From Streptomyces zingiberis (lineage in GTDB: Bacteria; Actinomycetota; Actinomycetes; Streptomycetales; Streptomycetaceae): DNA of 64,000 nt. The position numbers and the translations under genes are program-made. The notes under the pieces are model-generated. The model did not search any database and had not been told where the DNA came from. It saw only the letters and a program-made list of their open reading frames with translations. Positions within the stretch are counted from its first letter, which is position 1. Every line of letters begins with the position of its first letter. Location of the stretch: assembly GCF_012034935.1 (NCBI RefSeq), contig NZ_JAATEN010000024.1:1-64000 (forward strand), given 5' to 3'. Positions 1 to 8,848 of this stretch are shown here, piece by piece.

Positions 1-120
1 CTTCCCCCCCCCCGCCCCTCTCCGCCCCCGCCGCGGGGGGGGGGGGCCGCCGGGGGGGGCGGGGGGGCCCCGGGGGGGGGGGGGGGGGGGGGGGCGGCCC
101 CCCCCCCCCTCCCCGCCGCC
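1..120. repeat. Poly-G/poly-C homopolymer tract
   Basis: Runs of C (10-13) and G (12, 8, and one of about 26) make up nearly this whole stretch. It could form G-quadruplex or hairpin structures on either strand. It may equally be a region of poor base calling, because long homopolymers in very G+C-rich DNA are a common assembly weakness. No gene is visible between here and 266. Confidence 0.7.
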
Positions 121-266
121 GCGTCCGCAGCGCGGCCGGGGGCACACGGAACCCCCGGGCCGGTGACCGGTCCGGGGGGCGAGCGGGGGACGCGCGAGCG
201 GCCGCGCCCGGCTCCGGCGGCGAGGCGCCCCGGGGGGCGCACCACCCGCCGGGACGGCGGGCGGCC

Positions 267-518
267 TCAGCCCTGCTGCTTCTCCTGCTTGCGGGACTTG
301 TCCAGCACCATCACCAGTCCGGCGATGACGAGGAAGAGCAGGATCGGCAGCCCGACGTAGAGACCCAGCGTCTCGCCGACGCTCAGGCCGGGGCCCGGGT
401 CGTCGCCGTCGTCCCGCACGAGCGCGGCCGCGGGGGACGACATCAGCAGCATCATCAGCGTGGCCCCGGCCGTGAGGCCACCGGCACGCAGCACGTTCTT
501 GTAGTCCACGGTGGACAA
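267..518 (-). CDS. Small membrane protein, function unknown
   Basis: An 83-aa protein with two hydrophobic stretches. The first (about residues 14-33, ending AAAL) could be a signal peptide or signal anchor. An acidic Asp/Gly/Pro linker follows, then a second transmembrane segment at about residues 53-71 and a basic C-terminus (DKSRKQEKQQ). The chosen TTG start is preceded by AGGAG nine bases upstream; a GTG three codons further in is an alternative without a ribosome site. It lies 40 bp downstream of malQ on the same strand and could be cotranscribed with it. I recognise no family; it resembles the short conserved membrane proteins common in streptomycetes. Confidence 0.6.
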   Translation of the reverse strand: MSTVDYKNVLRAGGLTAGATLMMLLMSSPAAALVRDDGDDPGPGLSVGETLGLYVGLPILLFLVIAGLVMVLDKSRKQEKQQG

Positions 519-558
519 CGTAGCGAACTCCTGCCGGCGCCGCGTGGGCGGGGTGGGC

Positions 559-2892
559 TCAGGACCGTCCCACGGACCGGGCCGGGGCCCCGCCGGCCGG
601 GCCGCCCGCCGCGTGGAGGTGGCGGGCGAGGTCGGACATCAGGGCGTGCAGCCGGGGCGAGACGGCCAGGGTCTCCAGGGTCACGGGGCGGCCGTCGGCA
701 CCGGCGATCGGCAGCCGCCAGTTGGGGTACGCGTCGGAGGTGCCGGGCAGGTTCTGCGGGCGGCGGTCCCCGACGCAGTCGGGCAGCCAGACGCCGACCA
801 TGCGGGCCGGGGTGCGGCAGAGGAAGCGGTGCACGGCCCGGACCGCGGCCTCCTCGTCGTCGCGCGCGCCGCGGGGCAGCAGCCCCGCCCCGGTGAGGGT
901 GTCCAGCCACTCGGCGACCTCGGCGGCCTCCTCGGCCTGTTCCTCCGCGAGGGGCCGGGTGAGCAGCCCCAGCCGGTGCCGGAGCTCCACGTGCTCGCCG
1001 GTCAGCCGGGCGGCCGTGCTCGGCAGGTCGTGGGTGGTGGCGGTGGCCAGGCAGGCGGAGCGCCAGCGTCCGGGAGGCAGCGGCCGGGGCCGGGCCGGCT
1101 CCGGGGGCGCCGTACGCGGTTCGCCGCCGTCCCCGCCGGTGTCCTTCCGGCGGGCCCCGCCGTTCGGGGCGCCGCTCCCTTTCCCGGCCGCACCCTCGCC
1201 GCCGTCCGTACCGCCCGCGGCGCCCGCGCCGTCCGCGGCGTCCGCGCCGTCCGCGCCGTCCGGGCCTTCGGCGGGCGGGGCCGTCTCCGCCGCCGCTCCG
1301 TCGTAGTCACGTTCGAACCAGAACACGGACGTGCCCAGCACCCCGCGTTCCGCCAGGGCGTCCCGCATCCCCGGTTCGACGGTGCCCAGGTCCTCCCCGA
1401 CGACCACGGCGCCGGCCCGGTGCGCCTCCAGGGCGAGCACCCCGAGCATGGCCTCGATGTCGTAGCGGACGTAGGTGCCCTCGGTGGGGCGGCGGCCCTC
1501 GGGGACCCACCAGAGCCGGGAGAGCCCCATGACATGGTCGATGCGGAGCGCGCCGGCGTGCCGCAGCAGCCCGCGCAGCAGCTCCCGGTACGGGGCGTAG
1601 CCGGTGCGGGCGAGGGCGTCGGGGCGCCAGGGCGGCAGCCCCCAGTCCTGGCCGTGGGGGGTGAAGGCGTCGGGGGGCGCGCCGGTGGACATGCCGCCGG
1701 CGAAGATCTCCTGCCGCGCCCAGACGTCCGCGCCGGAGGGGTGGACGCCCACGGCCAGGTCGTGCACCAGCCCGACGGGCATTCCGGCGTCGAGGGCGGC
1801 GCGCTGCGCGGCGGCGAGCTGGCTGTCGGTGAGCCAGGCCAGCCAGCAGTGGAGGTCGACGCGGTCGAGGAGTTCGCGGCGGGCGCGGGCGGCGCGCGGG
1901 GAGCGCGGGTCGTCGAGGCCGGCGGGCCAGCTCCGCCAGTCGGGGCCGTGGACCTCGGCGAACGCGGACCAGGTGGCGTGGTCGTCGAGGGCCTGCCCCT
2001 GCTCGGCGAGGAAGGCGCAGTAGGCGGCGCGCCGGCCGGGGCCGAGCGGGACGGCGCGGACCAGTTCGAGGGCCTCGCGCTTGAGGCGCCACACCGCGTC
2101 GCGGTCGATCAGGGCGCCCCGGTGGAGCACCGCGTCACGCAGGGCGTCCGCGCGCCCGGCGAGGGCGGCGGCGCGCTCCCGGGCGGCGGGGCCGAGCTGC
2201 GTGAACTCGGGCACGTCCGGGACGCGGAGGTGCACCGGGTCGGGGAAGCGGCGGGAGGAGGGGCGGTACGGGGAGGGGTCCGTGGCGCCCGTGGGGCCGC
2301 CGGGCACGGCGGCGTGGAGCGGGTTGAGCTGGAGGAACCCGGTGCCCAGTTCCCGGCCGGACCAGGCCGCGAGTTCGGCGAGGTCACCGAGGTCGCCCAT
2401 GCCCCAGGAGCGGGACGAGAGCAGGGAGTAGAGTTGGACCAGGAAGCCGTGGGTCCGCCCCGGCGGTTCGGGCATCCGCGGGGGCGCGACGACCAGCGTG
2501 GCCCGGCCGGACCGGCCGCCGGGCGCCTCCGCGTGGAGGGTGTGCGCGCCCGGCGGCGGGGCCGGGGAGCGGGCGGGCTCCCAGGCCAGACGTTCCCCGG
2601 TCTCGGTCGTGACGCGGAGGACCGTGCCCTCGGGGAGGGCGGCCAGGGCCGGCGGCTCGCGGTGCGCCGGCCCGTCCGCGCGGACCACGACGGTGGGCGG
2701 GAGGAGGCGTTCGCGTTCGGCGCGCCGGTGCCGTTCGAGGGCGGCCTCGACGGTCCGCGGGGTCGAGGCGTCGACCCCCAGCGCGGCCAGGACGGCGACG
2801 ACGGTGTCCTCGGGAACCTGGAGCGTACGGCCCGGCGAGGGCGCGTACGAGGTCGCGACTCCGTGCACCGCTGCCAGCCGCGCCCGGTTCAC
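559..2892 (-). CDS. malQ: 4-alpha-glucanotransferase (amylomaltase, GH77)
   Basis: MalQ transfers maltodextrin units between alpha-1,4-glucans and acts in cytoplasmic maltose/glycogen metabolism. The GH77 landmarks are present: SPYRPSSRRFPDPVHLR, the nucleophile region LRIDHVMGLSRLWWVP, the acid/base motif VVGEDLGTVEPGM, and a late TTHDLPS. At 777 aa it is longer than most bacterial MalQ. The extra length includes about 80 residues of Ala/Gly/Asp-rich low complexity between FERDYD and the RWRSACLATATTHD block. The GTG start directly follows the stop of the small gene at 2893-3159 (TGAGTG) and has GGAGG seven bases upstream, inside that gene, so translation of the two is probably coupled. Confidence 0.93.
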   Translation of the reverse strand: MNRARLAAVHGVATSYAPSPGRTLQVPEDTVVAVLAALGVDASTPRTVEAALERHRRAERERLLPPTVVVRADGPAHREPPALAALPEGTVLRVTTETGERLAWEPARSPAPPPGAHTLHAEAPGGRSGRATLVVAPPRMPEPPGRTHGFLVQLYSLLSSRSWGMGDLGDLAELAAWSGRELGTGFLQLNPLHAAVPGGPTGATDPSPYRPSSRRFPDPVHLRVPDVPEFTQLGPAARERAAALAGRADALRDAVLHRGALIDRDAVWRLKREALELVRAVPLGPGRRAAYCAFLAEQGQALDDHATWSAFAEVHGPDWRSWPAGLDDPRSPRAARARRELLDRVDLHCWLAWLTDSQLAAAQRAALDAGMPVGLVHDLAVGVHPSGADVWARQEIFAGGMSTGAPPDAFTPHGQDWGLPPWRPDALARTGYAPYRELLRGLLRHAGALRIDHVMGLSRLWWVPEGRRPTEGTYVRYDIEAMLGVLALEAHRAGAVVVGEDLGTVEPGMRDALAERGVLGTSVFWFERDYDGAAAETAPPAEGPDGADGADAADGAGAAGGTDGGEGAAGKGSGAPNGGARRKDTGGDGGEPRTAPPEPARPRPLPPGRWRSACLATATTHDLPSTAARLTGEHVELRHRLGLLTRPLAEEQAEEAAEVAEWLDTLTGAGLLPRGARDDEEAAVRAVHRFLCRTPARMVGVWLPDCVGDRRPQNLPGTSDAYPNWRLPIAGADGRPVTLETLAVSPRLHALMSDLARHLHAAGGPAGGAPARSVGRS

Positions 2893-3159
2893 TCAGACCT
2901 CCGACCACTCCGACTGGGCGGGGTAGCCGGTGGCCGTGGGCTCACTGGTCAGGGGAGGTTCGGTGGCGAACGCGGGTTCGCTGGTGAGCGCGGTGGCTTC
3001 GGGGAGGGGAGGTTCGCTGGTCAGCGGGGGTTCGAGGTACTCGCCGGAACTGGCGCCGTCCAGACCCGACTCGATGTCGGTCAGCCCGTCGAGGTCCAGC
3101 GGGTTGACCTGCACGGCCGGGTCGCCGGGTTTGGAGAGAAGCGGAGCGGAAATGGCCAC
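2893..3159 (-). CDS. Small acidic repeat protein coupled to malQ
   Basis: An 88-aa protein that I do not recognise. The N-terminal half (to about residue 43) is ordinary in composition. The C-terminal half is a degenerate repeat of LTSEP/ATEP-type units (EPPLTSEP, TALTSEP, EPPLTSEP), rich in Pro, Glu, Ser and Thr, with no Cys. The GTG start has GGAGG five bases upstream and the stop abuts the malQ start, so it is very probably expressed. A leader-plus-repetitive-core layout is seen in some RiPP precursors, for example ester-linked graspetides, but no ATP-grasp ligase, transporter or protease gene is nearby. A surface or disordered accessory protein is equally possible. Confidence 0.65.
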   Translation of the reverse strand: MAISAPLLSKPGDPAVQVNPLDLDGLTDIESGLDGASSGEYLEPPLTSEPPLPEATALTSEPAFATEPPLTSEPTATGYPAQSEWSEV

Positions 3160-3495
3160 CTGGGCCTCCGTAGGTCGGGGTCGGTCGACACAGCAGCCCT
3201 ACCCCGCGGGAGCGCGGACAGGCCTCCGGACGAGAGGAACGTGACCCTCGTCACATTCCCCTCCCGGTAGTTGATTCAGCGGTCTGCGGGCGTTCTCGGC
3301 GCAGAGCTTGAAGTGAGAAGGGTAGTCACGACGGCGGATTTATCGCGAGCCCCGCCGGGGGCATCGTGGCGGACGCAACGAACGAATCAGGACGTAAGGG
3401 CGTATAAGCCACGCCCCTGGCGTCCCGTCCGGGGCGATCCGCACCAAGGGCCCCATCGGTCCCGGCGGGCACGGCGGTCCCGGCGGGGGCGCGCG
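3160..3495. other. Intergenic region upstream of the malQ operon
   Basis: 336 bp between the divergently read small repeat gene (left) and the stop of the amidase gene (right). The part next to 3160 should hold the promoter for the minus-strand malQ unit. Segment 3240-3420 is less G+C-rich than its surroundings. I see no gene or clear terminator hairpin. Confidence 0.4.
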
Positions 3496-4968
3496 TCACC
3501 AGACGCGCGGGCGCGCCCCCCAGCCCCACGGCCGGAGTTCCGGCGCGACCGCCGCCTCCACCTGGGCGGCCAGCGCCAGCAGCGGCCCCTCCGCCCCGTG
3601 GGCGGCGCCGAGCATCATCCCGACCGGCAGCCCGCCGTCCGTCCATCCGGCGGGGAGCGAGACGGCGGGCAGCCCGGCGATGTTCCAGGGCGCGGTGAAG
3701 GGGGTGAAGGCGGTCTGGGCGGCGAAGTCGGCCGCCGGGTCCGCGTCGTCGCGCAGGGCGCCCACGGGCACGGGGAGGCGGGCGAGCGTGGGCATGAGCA
3801 CGGCGTCGTAGGGGGCGACCGCCGCCGCGAGCCGCCGGCCGGCCTTCTGCATGGCGTTCAGCGCCCGCGCGTACTCCACCCCGGTCGCGGCCCGGCCCCG
3901 CTCGCGCAGCCAACGCGTCAGCGGCAGCAGCGCGTCCTCCCGCTCCGCGGGGACCGGCGCCAGCGCGGCGAGCACCGACCAGACGGGGGTGAAGGCGTCC
4001 CGGTCGCCGGGGCGCAGCGGCTGCGCCACGTCGACCACCTCGTGCCCCAGCCCGGCCAGCAGCGCCGAGGTCCGCTCGTACACCGCGAGCACCTCGGGCT
4101 CGACGGTGACCCCGGGGACGTCCGGCTCGGCCCAGCGGGCGATCCGCAGCCGGCCGGGGGCCCGTTCGCACCAGCGGAGGAAGGAGGTGTCCGGGGCGGC
4201 GAGCGGGACCGGGTCGCCGGGCGCCGGGCCCGCCATCACGTCCAGCAGCGCGGCGGCGTCCCGTACGGTCCGGGCGAGCGGGCCGGCGGTCGGGAGCCCC
4301 GAGACGTCACCGGCGGGCGCCGTGCTCACCCGGCCCCGGCTGGGCTTGATCCCGACCAGCCCGCAGCAGCTCGCCGGGATACGGATGGAGCCACCGCCGT
4401 CGCTGCCCTGCGCCGCGGGGGCCAGCCCGGCGGCCACGGCCGCGGCCGCGCCGCCACTGGAGCCGCCCGCGCCGCGGGACGGGTCGTGCGGGCTGCGGGC
4501 CGGTGGGCCGACGCGGCTCTCGGTGTAGGCGGGCAGCCCGAATTCGGGGGTGTTGGTCTTGCCCAGCAGGACCGTGCCCGCCTCGCGGAGCCGCGTGACC
4601 ACCGCCGGCTCACCGCCGGGCGGGCGCTCCGGGACGACGTGGCCGGCGAAGGCGGCCGAGCCGTAGGTGCAGCGGACGCCGGGCACCGGGTCGAGGTCCT
4701 TGACCGGCAGCGGGACGCCGAGCAGCGGCGGGAGCCCCGCCCCGGCCGCCGCTTCCCCGCCGCCGGAGGCACCGCGCGCGAGCAGGCCGGCGGCGCGGCG
4801 GGCGTCCGCCAGGGCCCGGTCCGCGGTGACGGTGAGATACGCGCCGACGGAGCCGTCCAGGCGCTCGATCCGCCGCAGGTAGTGCTCGGCCAGTTCGACG
4901 GGGGACAACTCCCCGGCACGGAGGGCAGCGGCCTGTTCCAGCATCGTCAACTCATGGGGTTCCGCCAT
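3496..4968 (-). CDS. Amidase signature family hydrolase
   Basis: 490 aa, normal length for the amidase signature family (GatA, AtzF, fatty-amide and nitrile-pathway amidases), which hydrolyse carboxamides with a Ser-Ser-Lys triad. The catalytic Lys lies in LPVKDLDPVPG, the glycine/serine signature is GGSSGGAAAAVAAG, and the catalytic Ser region reads GSDGGGSIRIPASCCGLVG. It stands alone, without GatB or GatC neighbours, so it is more likely a catabolic amidase than part of tRNA amidotransferase. Substrate cannot be predicted. ATG at 4968 is preceded by GAGTGGGCGG. Confidence 0.88.
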   Translation of the reverse strand: MAEPHELTMLEQAAALRAGELSPVELAEHYLRRIERLDGSVGAYLTVTADRALADARRAAGLLARGASGGGEAAAGAGLPPLLGVPLPVKDLDPVPGVRCTYGSAAFAGHVVPERPPGGEPAVVTRLREAGTVLLGKTNTPEFGLPAYTESRVGPPARSPHDPSRGAGGSSGGAAAAVAAGLAPAAQGSDGGGSIRIPASCCGLVGIKPSRGRVSTAPAGDVSGLPTAGPLARTVRDAAALLDVMAGPAPGDPVPLAAPDTSFLRWCERAPGRLRIARWAEPDVPGVTVEPEVLAVYERTSALLAGLGHEVVDVAQPLRPGDRDAFTPVWSVLAALAPVPAEREDALLPLTRWLRERGRAATGVEYARALNAMQKAGRRLAAAVAPYDAVLMPTLARLPVPVGALRDDADPAADFAAQTAFTPFTAPWNIAGLPAVSLPAGWTDGGLPVGMMLGAAHGAEGPLLALAAQVEAAVAPELRPWGWGARPRVW

Positions 4969-5445
4969 CCGCCCACTCTAGGGATCGTCCCCCGGCTCTC
5001 CGGGGCGCGCCCGGCGCCGGGCAGGGCGGCGCCCTCGGGCCCGGGACGGGGTGCTGCTCGTCGCCGGGCCGCGGCGGCCCCGGGCACCCTGCGGAGCGGG
5101 GGCGCGTCCCTCCGCCCGGCGCGCACGGCTCCGGGTCCGCGCGCCGGTCCGCGCCCGATCCGGCCGCTCCCCCGGGCCCGGCCGTCCCCGCCCGGACCGG
5201 AAGCGTCCGTTCCCGGGTGCCGGGCCGGCCTTCCCCGGTGCCGGGCCCGGGCGCGCACGGGGCGGGCCGTGGCCGGTGCCGGGCCGGAGCGGCTCCCGGT
5301 GGACGGCCGGGGATCCGTCCGCACGGGTACCCCACCGGGGCACCCGCCGCGTCCGCGTCCAGGGCGGCCGGTGGGCCGCCCGGCCCGCGACGCTCGCGCT
5401 GCCGTGTCCCGGCCGGGGTCCCCCGGGGCACAAGTGAGCCCGGAT
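4969..5445. other. 477-bp intergenic region, no gene seen
   Basis: Extremely G+C-rich stretch between the amidase and the HNH gene, both on the minus strand. All open frames across it are Pro/Arg/Gly-rich and overlap in several frames at once, the pattern of non-coding high-GC DNA. It should contain the amidase promoter near 4970. I see no RNA gene. Confidence 0.45.
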
Positions 5446-5982
5446 CTAGGCCGATATGCCGTCGATCCGGGCCATGGCGTCGTCCGCGCCATAGGGTTGC
5501 AAGTAGGGCAACCACCGGGGGTCCCGGTGCCCGGTGCCGATGATGCGCCAGGCCAGCCCCGAGGGGGGCGCGGGTTGGTGGCGCAGGCGCCAGCCCAGCT
5601 CGGCGACGTGCCGGTCGGCCTTGACGTGGTTGCAGCGGCGGCAGGCGGCGACCACGTTCTCCCACGAGTGCTGGCCGCCCCGGCTGCGCGGGATGACGTG
5701 GTCGACGCTGGTGGCGGCGGCGCCGCAGTACGCGCAGCGGCCGCCGTCCCGGGCGAAGAGCGCCCGCCGGGTGAGCGGTACGGGGCCGCGGTAGGGCACC
5801 CGTACGAACCGCTTGAGCCGGACGACGCTGGGAGCGGGCATCACCCGCGTCGTGCTGTGCATCAGGGCGCCGGAGTCCTCCAGGCTGACGGCCTTGCCGT
5901 TGAGGACCAGCACGAGCGCGCGGCGGAGCGGTACGACGCCGAGCGGCTCGTACGACGCGTTGAGGACCAGGACGTGCGGCAC
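5446..5982 (-). CDS. HNH endonuclease
   Basis: 178-aa HNH nuclease of the widespread actinobacterial standalone type. The zinc/HNH core is clear: CAYCG, then SVDHVIPRSRGGQHSWENVV, then ACRRCN (two CxxC pairs holding the zinc; His of DHVIP is the general base). The N-terminal half (VLNASYEPLGVVPLRRAL) is the usual partner domain of this family. The GTG start has AAGGAGG seven bases upstream. The cellular role of these chromosomal HNH proteins is not established; nothing nearby suggests a mobile intron or restriction system. Confidence 0.9.
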   Translation of the reverse strand: MPHVLVLNASYEPLGVVPLRRALVLVLNGKAVSLEDSGALMHSTTRVMPAPSVVRLKRFVRVPYRGPVPLTRRALFARDGGRCAYCGAAATSVDHVIPRSRGGQHSWENVVAACRRCNHVKADRHVAELGWRLRHQPAPPSGLAWRIIGTGHRDPRWLPYLQPYGADDAMARIDGISA

Positions 5983-6257
5983 GGTGCCTCCTTGTACGCC
6001 GGCGGCGCGTGGCTCGCGCCGGGACGATCTGCAGACAGTTTCCCCTCAGCGCAGGTGATGGCGCCACCAGTCCGGGAAACGCGGCGGAAGTGTTGTGAAC
6101 CACACTCCGGTCCGGACCCGCGAAAACGGCTCCCTTCCGCGTAGTTCTCCGTGGAGAACGACGGGGGGTGTCACGCCGCCCCGATAAAATCTGTCCGGTC
6201 TGCGGGCCGGGGGCGTCCGCCACCGGCCGCCGGGTCCGTCACGGAGGGTTTCGCACT

Positions 6258-7343
6258 GTGTCGTGGTTCCTCGCCGCCGCCTCCCCCGCGGCGCCGACGC
6301 TGCGGGAGGCGCAGGACAACGCCTCCCAGGCCGCCGGATGGGTGGAGGAGAACTGGGCCGCCTGGCTCGCCGCCGGCCTGCGCATCCTGCTGATCGTCGC
6401 CATCGCGTTCGCCCTGCGCACCGTCGTCCGCCGGACCATCACCCAGTTCATCGCCCGGATGAACCGGGGCTCCCGGGCCACCGAGGGGCTGCCGCTGCGC
6501 GGGCTGCTGGTCAACGCCGAGCGGCGGCGCCAGCGCTCCGAGGCGATCGGTTCGGTGCTGCGCAGCGTCACCTCGTTCGTGATCCTCGGCACCGCCGCGC
6601 TGACGGTGCTGTCCGTGCTGAACATCAATCTGGCGCCGCTGCTGGCCAGCGCGGGTGTGGCGGGCATCGCGCTGGGCTTCGGCGCGCGCAACCTCGTCAC
6701 GGACTTCCTCTCCGGGGTCTTCATGATCCTGGAGGACCAGTACGGCGTCGGGGACGTGATCGACGCGGGCGTGGCCACCGGTGAGGTGATCGAGGTGGGA
6801 CTGCGCGTGACCAAACTCCGCGGCGACGAGGGCGAGATCTGGTACGTGCGCAACGGCGAGATCAAACGTATCGGCAACAAGAGCCAGGGCTGGGCCACCG
6901 CCGTGGTGGACGTCCAGCTCCGGCCCGACGAGGACCTGGAGAAGGCGCGCCGGGCCATCACCGAGGCCGGGGAACGGATGGCCGCCGGGGAGCCGTGGAG
7001 CGAGCGGCTGTGGGGCCCGGTCGAGGTGCTGGGCCTGGAGTCGGTGACGCTGGACTCGGTGGTGATCCGCACCCAGGCCAGGACCATGCCGGGCAAACGG
7101 CTGGGGGTGGAGCGGGAACTGCGCTGGCGGATCAAGCAGGCGTTCGACGACGCGGGCATCCGGATCGTGGGCGGGCAGCCCGAGCGGCAGCCGGAGGACC
7201 CCGGTCCCGACCCGCTGGCCACCGTGGCGCCCCCGTCGGCCCTGGCCGGCCCCTCGCCGCAGACGGAGCGCGCCTCGCCGCTGCCCCACCAGTCCACCGG
7301 GCCCACGGTGCCGAGTCAGCACACACCGAACCTGGCCAAGTAG
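6258..7343 (+). CDS. Small-conductance mechanosensitive channel, MscS family
   Basis: About 361 aa. An N-terminal stretch is followed by a transmembrane segment (residues about 30-52), a second hydrophobic segment (SVTSFVILGTAALTVLSVL), and the pore helix/beta domain typical of MscS (LLASAGVAGIALGFGARNLVTDFLSG, EDQYGVGDVID, VTKLRGDEGEIWYVRNGEI). The channel opens under membrane tension and releases osmolytes. I chose the GTG at 6258 because GGAGGG lies nine bases upstream; an in-frame ATG at 6168 has no ribosome site and would add 30 atypical residues. The C-terminal 50 residues are Pro/Ser-rich and probably disordered. Confidence 0.88.
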   Translation: MSWFLAAASPAAPTLREAQDNASQAAGWVEENWAAWLAAGLRILLIVAIAFALRTVVRRTITQFIARMNRGSRATEGLPLRGLLVNAERRRQRSEAIGSVLRSVTSFVILGTAALTVLSVLNINLAPLLASAGVAGIALGFGARNLVTDFLSGVFMILEDQYGVGDVIDAGVATGEVIEVGLRVTKLRGDEGEIWYVRNGEIKRIGNKSQGWATAVVDVQLRPDEDLEKARRAITEAGERMAAGEPWSERLWGPVEVLGLESVTLDSVVIRTQARTMPGKRLGVERELRWRIKQAFDDAGIRIVGGQPERQPEDPGPDPLATVAPPSALAGPSPQTERASPLPHQSTGPTVPSQHTPNLAK

Positions 7344-7483
7344 CCGCCGGCCCCTGCTGCCCCGGCGCCCCCGGCCCCGGGCGGCGGGCGTGCGCCGGCC
7401 CCGGGCAGCGGGGATGCGCCGGACCCGGGCGGGGCAGCAACACCGGGAGCCGGCACCACGGCCGGCCGGGGAGGGGACGGACC

Positions 7484-8848
7484 ATGCGACTCGCCGTCGT
7501 CGGCGGAGGATCCACCTACACACCGGAGCTGGCGGAGGGTTTCGCCCGGCTGCGCGACACGCTGCCGGTGGACGAACTGGTCCTGGTCGACCCGGACCGG
7601 GAACGGCTGGCCCTGGTCGGCGGCCTGGCCCGCCGGATCTTCGCCCGCCGGGGCCACCCCGGGCGGATCACCCTCACCGGTGATCTCGACGCCGGCGTCG
7701 AGGGGGCGGACGCCGTGCTGCTCCAGCTCCGCGTCGGCGGGCAGGCCGCCCGGCAGGAGGACGAGCGGTGGCCGCTGGAGTGCGGCTGCGTCGGCCAGGA
7801 GACCACCGGCGCCGGCGGCCTCGCCAAGGCGCTGCGGACCGTCCCCGTGGTGCTGGACATCGCCGAGCGGGTACGGCGGCGCAGCCCGCACGCCTGGATC
7901 GTGGACTTCACCAACCCGGTCTCCATCGTCACCCGCGCGCTGCTCACCGCCGGGCACCGGGCGGTGGGGCTGTGCAACGTGGCCATCGGCCTGCAACGGA
8001 GGTTCGCGGCCCTGCTGGGCACCGACCCGGCCGCGGTGTCCCTGGACCATGTGGGCCTCAACCATCTGACCTGGGTGCGCGGGGTACGGGTGGCCCCTTC
8101 CGGCGGGCCGGGGCCGGGCGGCGGCGAGGGCCAGGACCTGCTGCCGAAGCTGCTCGCGGAACACGGCGAGACCCTGGCGGACGCCGTCGGGCTGCCCCAC
8201 GCGCTGCTGGCGCGCCTCGGTGCCGTCCCCTCCTACTACCTGCGCTACTACTACCGGCACGACGCGGTGGTGCGGGAGCAGCGGGAGAAGCCCTCCCGCG
8301 CTGCCGAGGTGGCCGGGATCGAGCGGGAGCTGCTGGAGCTGTACGCGGACCCGGCCCTGGACCACAAGCCGGAGCTGCTCTCCCGGCGCGGCGGCGCCTA
8401 CTACTCGGAGGCGGCCGTCGCGCTCACGGCCGCCCTGCTCGGCCCGGCCGTGCCGCGCAGGGCGGCGCCCGGCGCGGTGACGGGCGGCGGGACGGACCGG
8501 TCCGGCGCGGACGGCACACCGGCCCCCGCCCGGGTGCAGGTCGTCAACACCTTCAACGAGGGCACGCTGCCGTTCCTGCCGGACGACGCCGTGATCGAGG
8601 TACCGGCCCAGGTCGGTCCCGGCGGCGCCCGCCCGCTCCCGGTGCGCCCGCTGGAGCCGCTGTACACGGGTCTGATCGCCCAGGTGGCGGCGTACGAGCG
8701 GCTGGCGCTGGACGCGGCGCTGCGGGGTGGGCGTGACCGCGTGTTCACGGCGCTCCTCGGCCACCCCCTGATCGGTCAGACCGACCGGGCCGAGCGGCTG
8801 ACGGACGCGCTGATCGCGCACAACCGGGACCATCTGGCGTGGGCGTGA
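7484..8848 (+). CDS. GH4 family 6-phospho-beta-glucosidase
   Basis: 454 aa. GH4 enzymes cleave (phospho)glycosides by an NAD- and Mn-dependent oxidation-elimination mechanism. Visible features are the N-terminal Rossmann motif VVGGGSTYTPELAEGF, the metal-binding Cys in GLCNVAIG and His in GLNHLTWV, and LRYYYRHDAVVREQ. The start ATG has GAGGGGACGG upstream. The stop overlaps the start of the BadF-type kinase gene, so the two form an operon for uptake and breakdown of a (possibly amino-) sugar disaccharide. No PTS or ABC transporter gene is adjacent, so the natural substrate remains open. Confidence 0.9.
   Translation: MRLAVVGGGSTYTPELAEGFARLRDTLPVDELVLVDPDRERLALVGGLARRIFARRGHPGRITLTGDLDAGVEGADAVLLQLRVGGQAARQEDERWPLECGCVGQETTGAGGLAKALRTVPVVLDIAERVRRRSPHAWIVDFTNPVSIVTRALLTAGHRAVGLCNVAIGLQRRFAALLGTDPAAVSLDHVGLNHLTWVRGVRVAPSGGPGPGGGEGQDLLPKLLAEHGETLADAVGLPHALLARLGAVPSYYLRYYYRHDAVVREQREKPSRAAEVAGIERELLELYADPALDHKPELLSRRGGAYYSEAAVALTAALLGPAVPRRAAPGAVTGGGTDRSGADGTPAPARVQVVNTFNEGTLPFLPDDAVIEVPAQVGPGGARPLPVRPLEPLYTGLIAQVAAYERLALDAALRGGRDRVFTALLGHPLIGQTDRAERLTDALIAHNRDHLAWA

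Noticed and set aside
2893..3159. Lanthipeptide or lasso peptide precursor
   Set aside because: The peptide has no Cys and no lanthionine, lasso or radical-SAM genes are nearby; left as an unexplained repeat protein.
511..3270. Very long plus-strand open frame opposite malQ
   Set aside because: Arg/Gly/Val-rich shadow of the malQ coding strand; malQ has all GH77 motifs and a good ribosome site.
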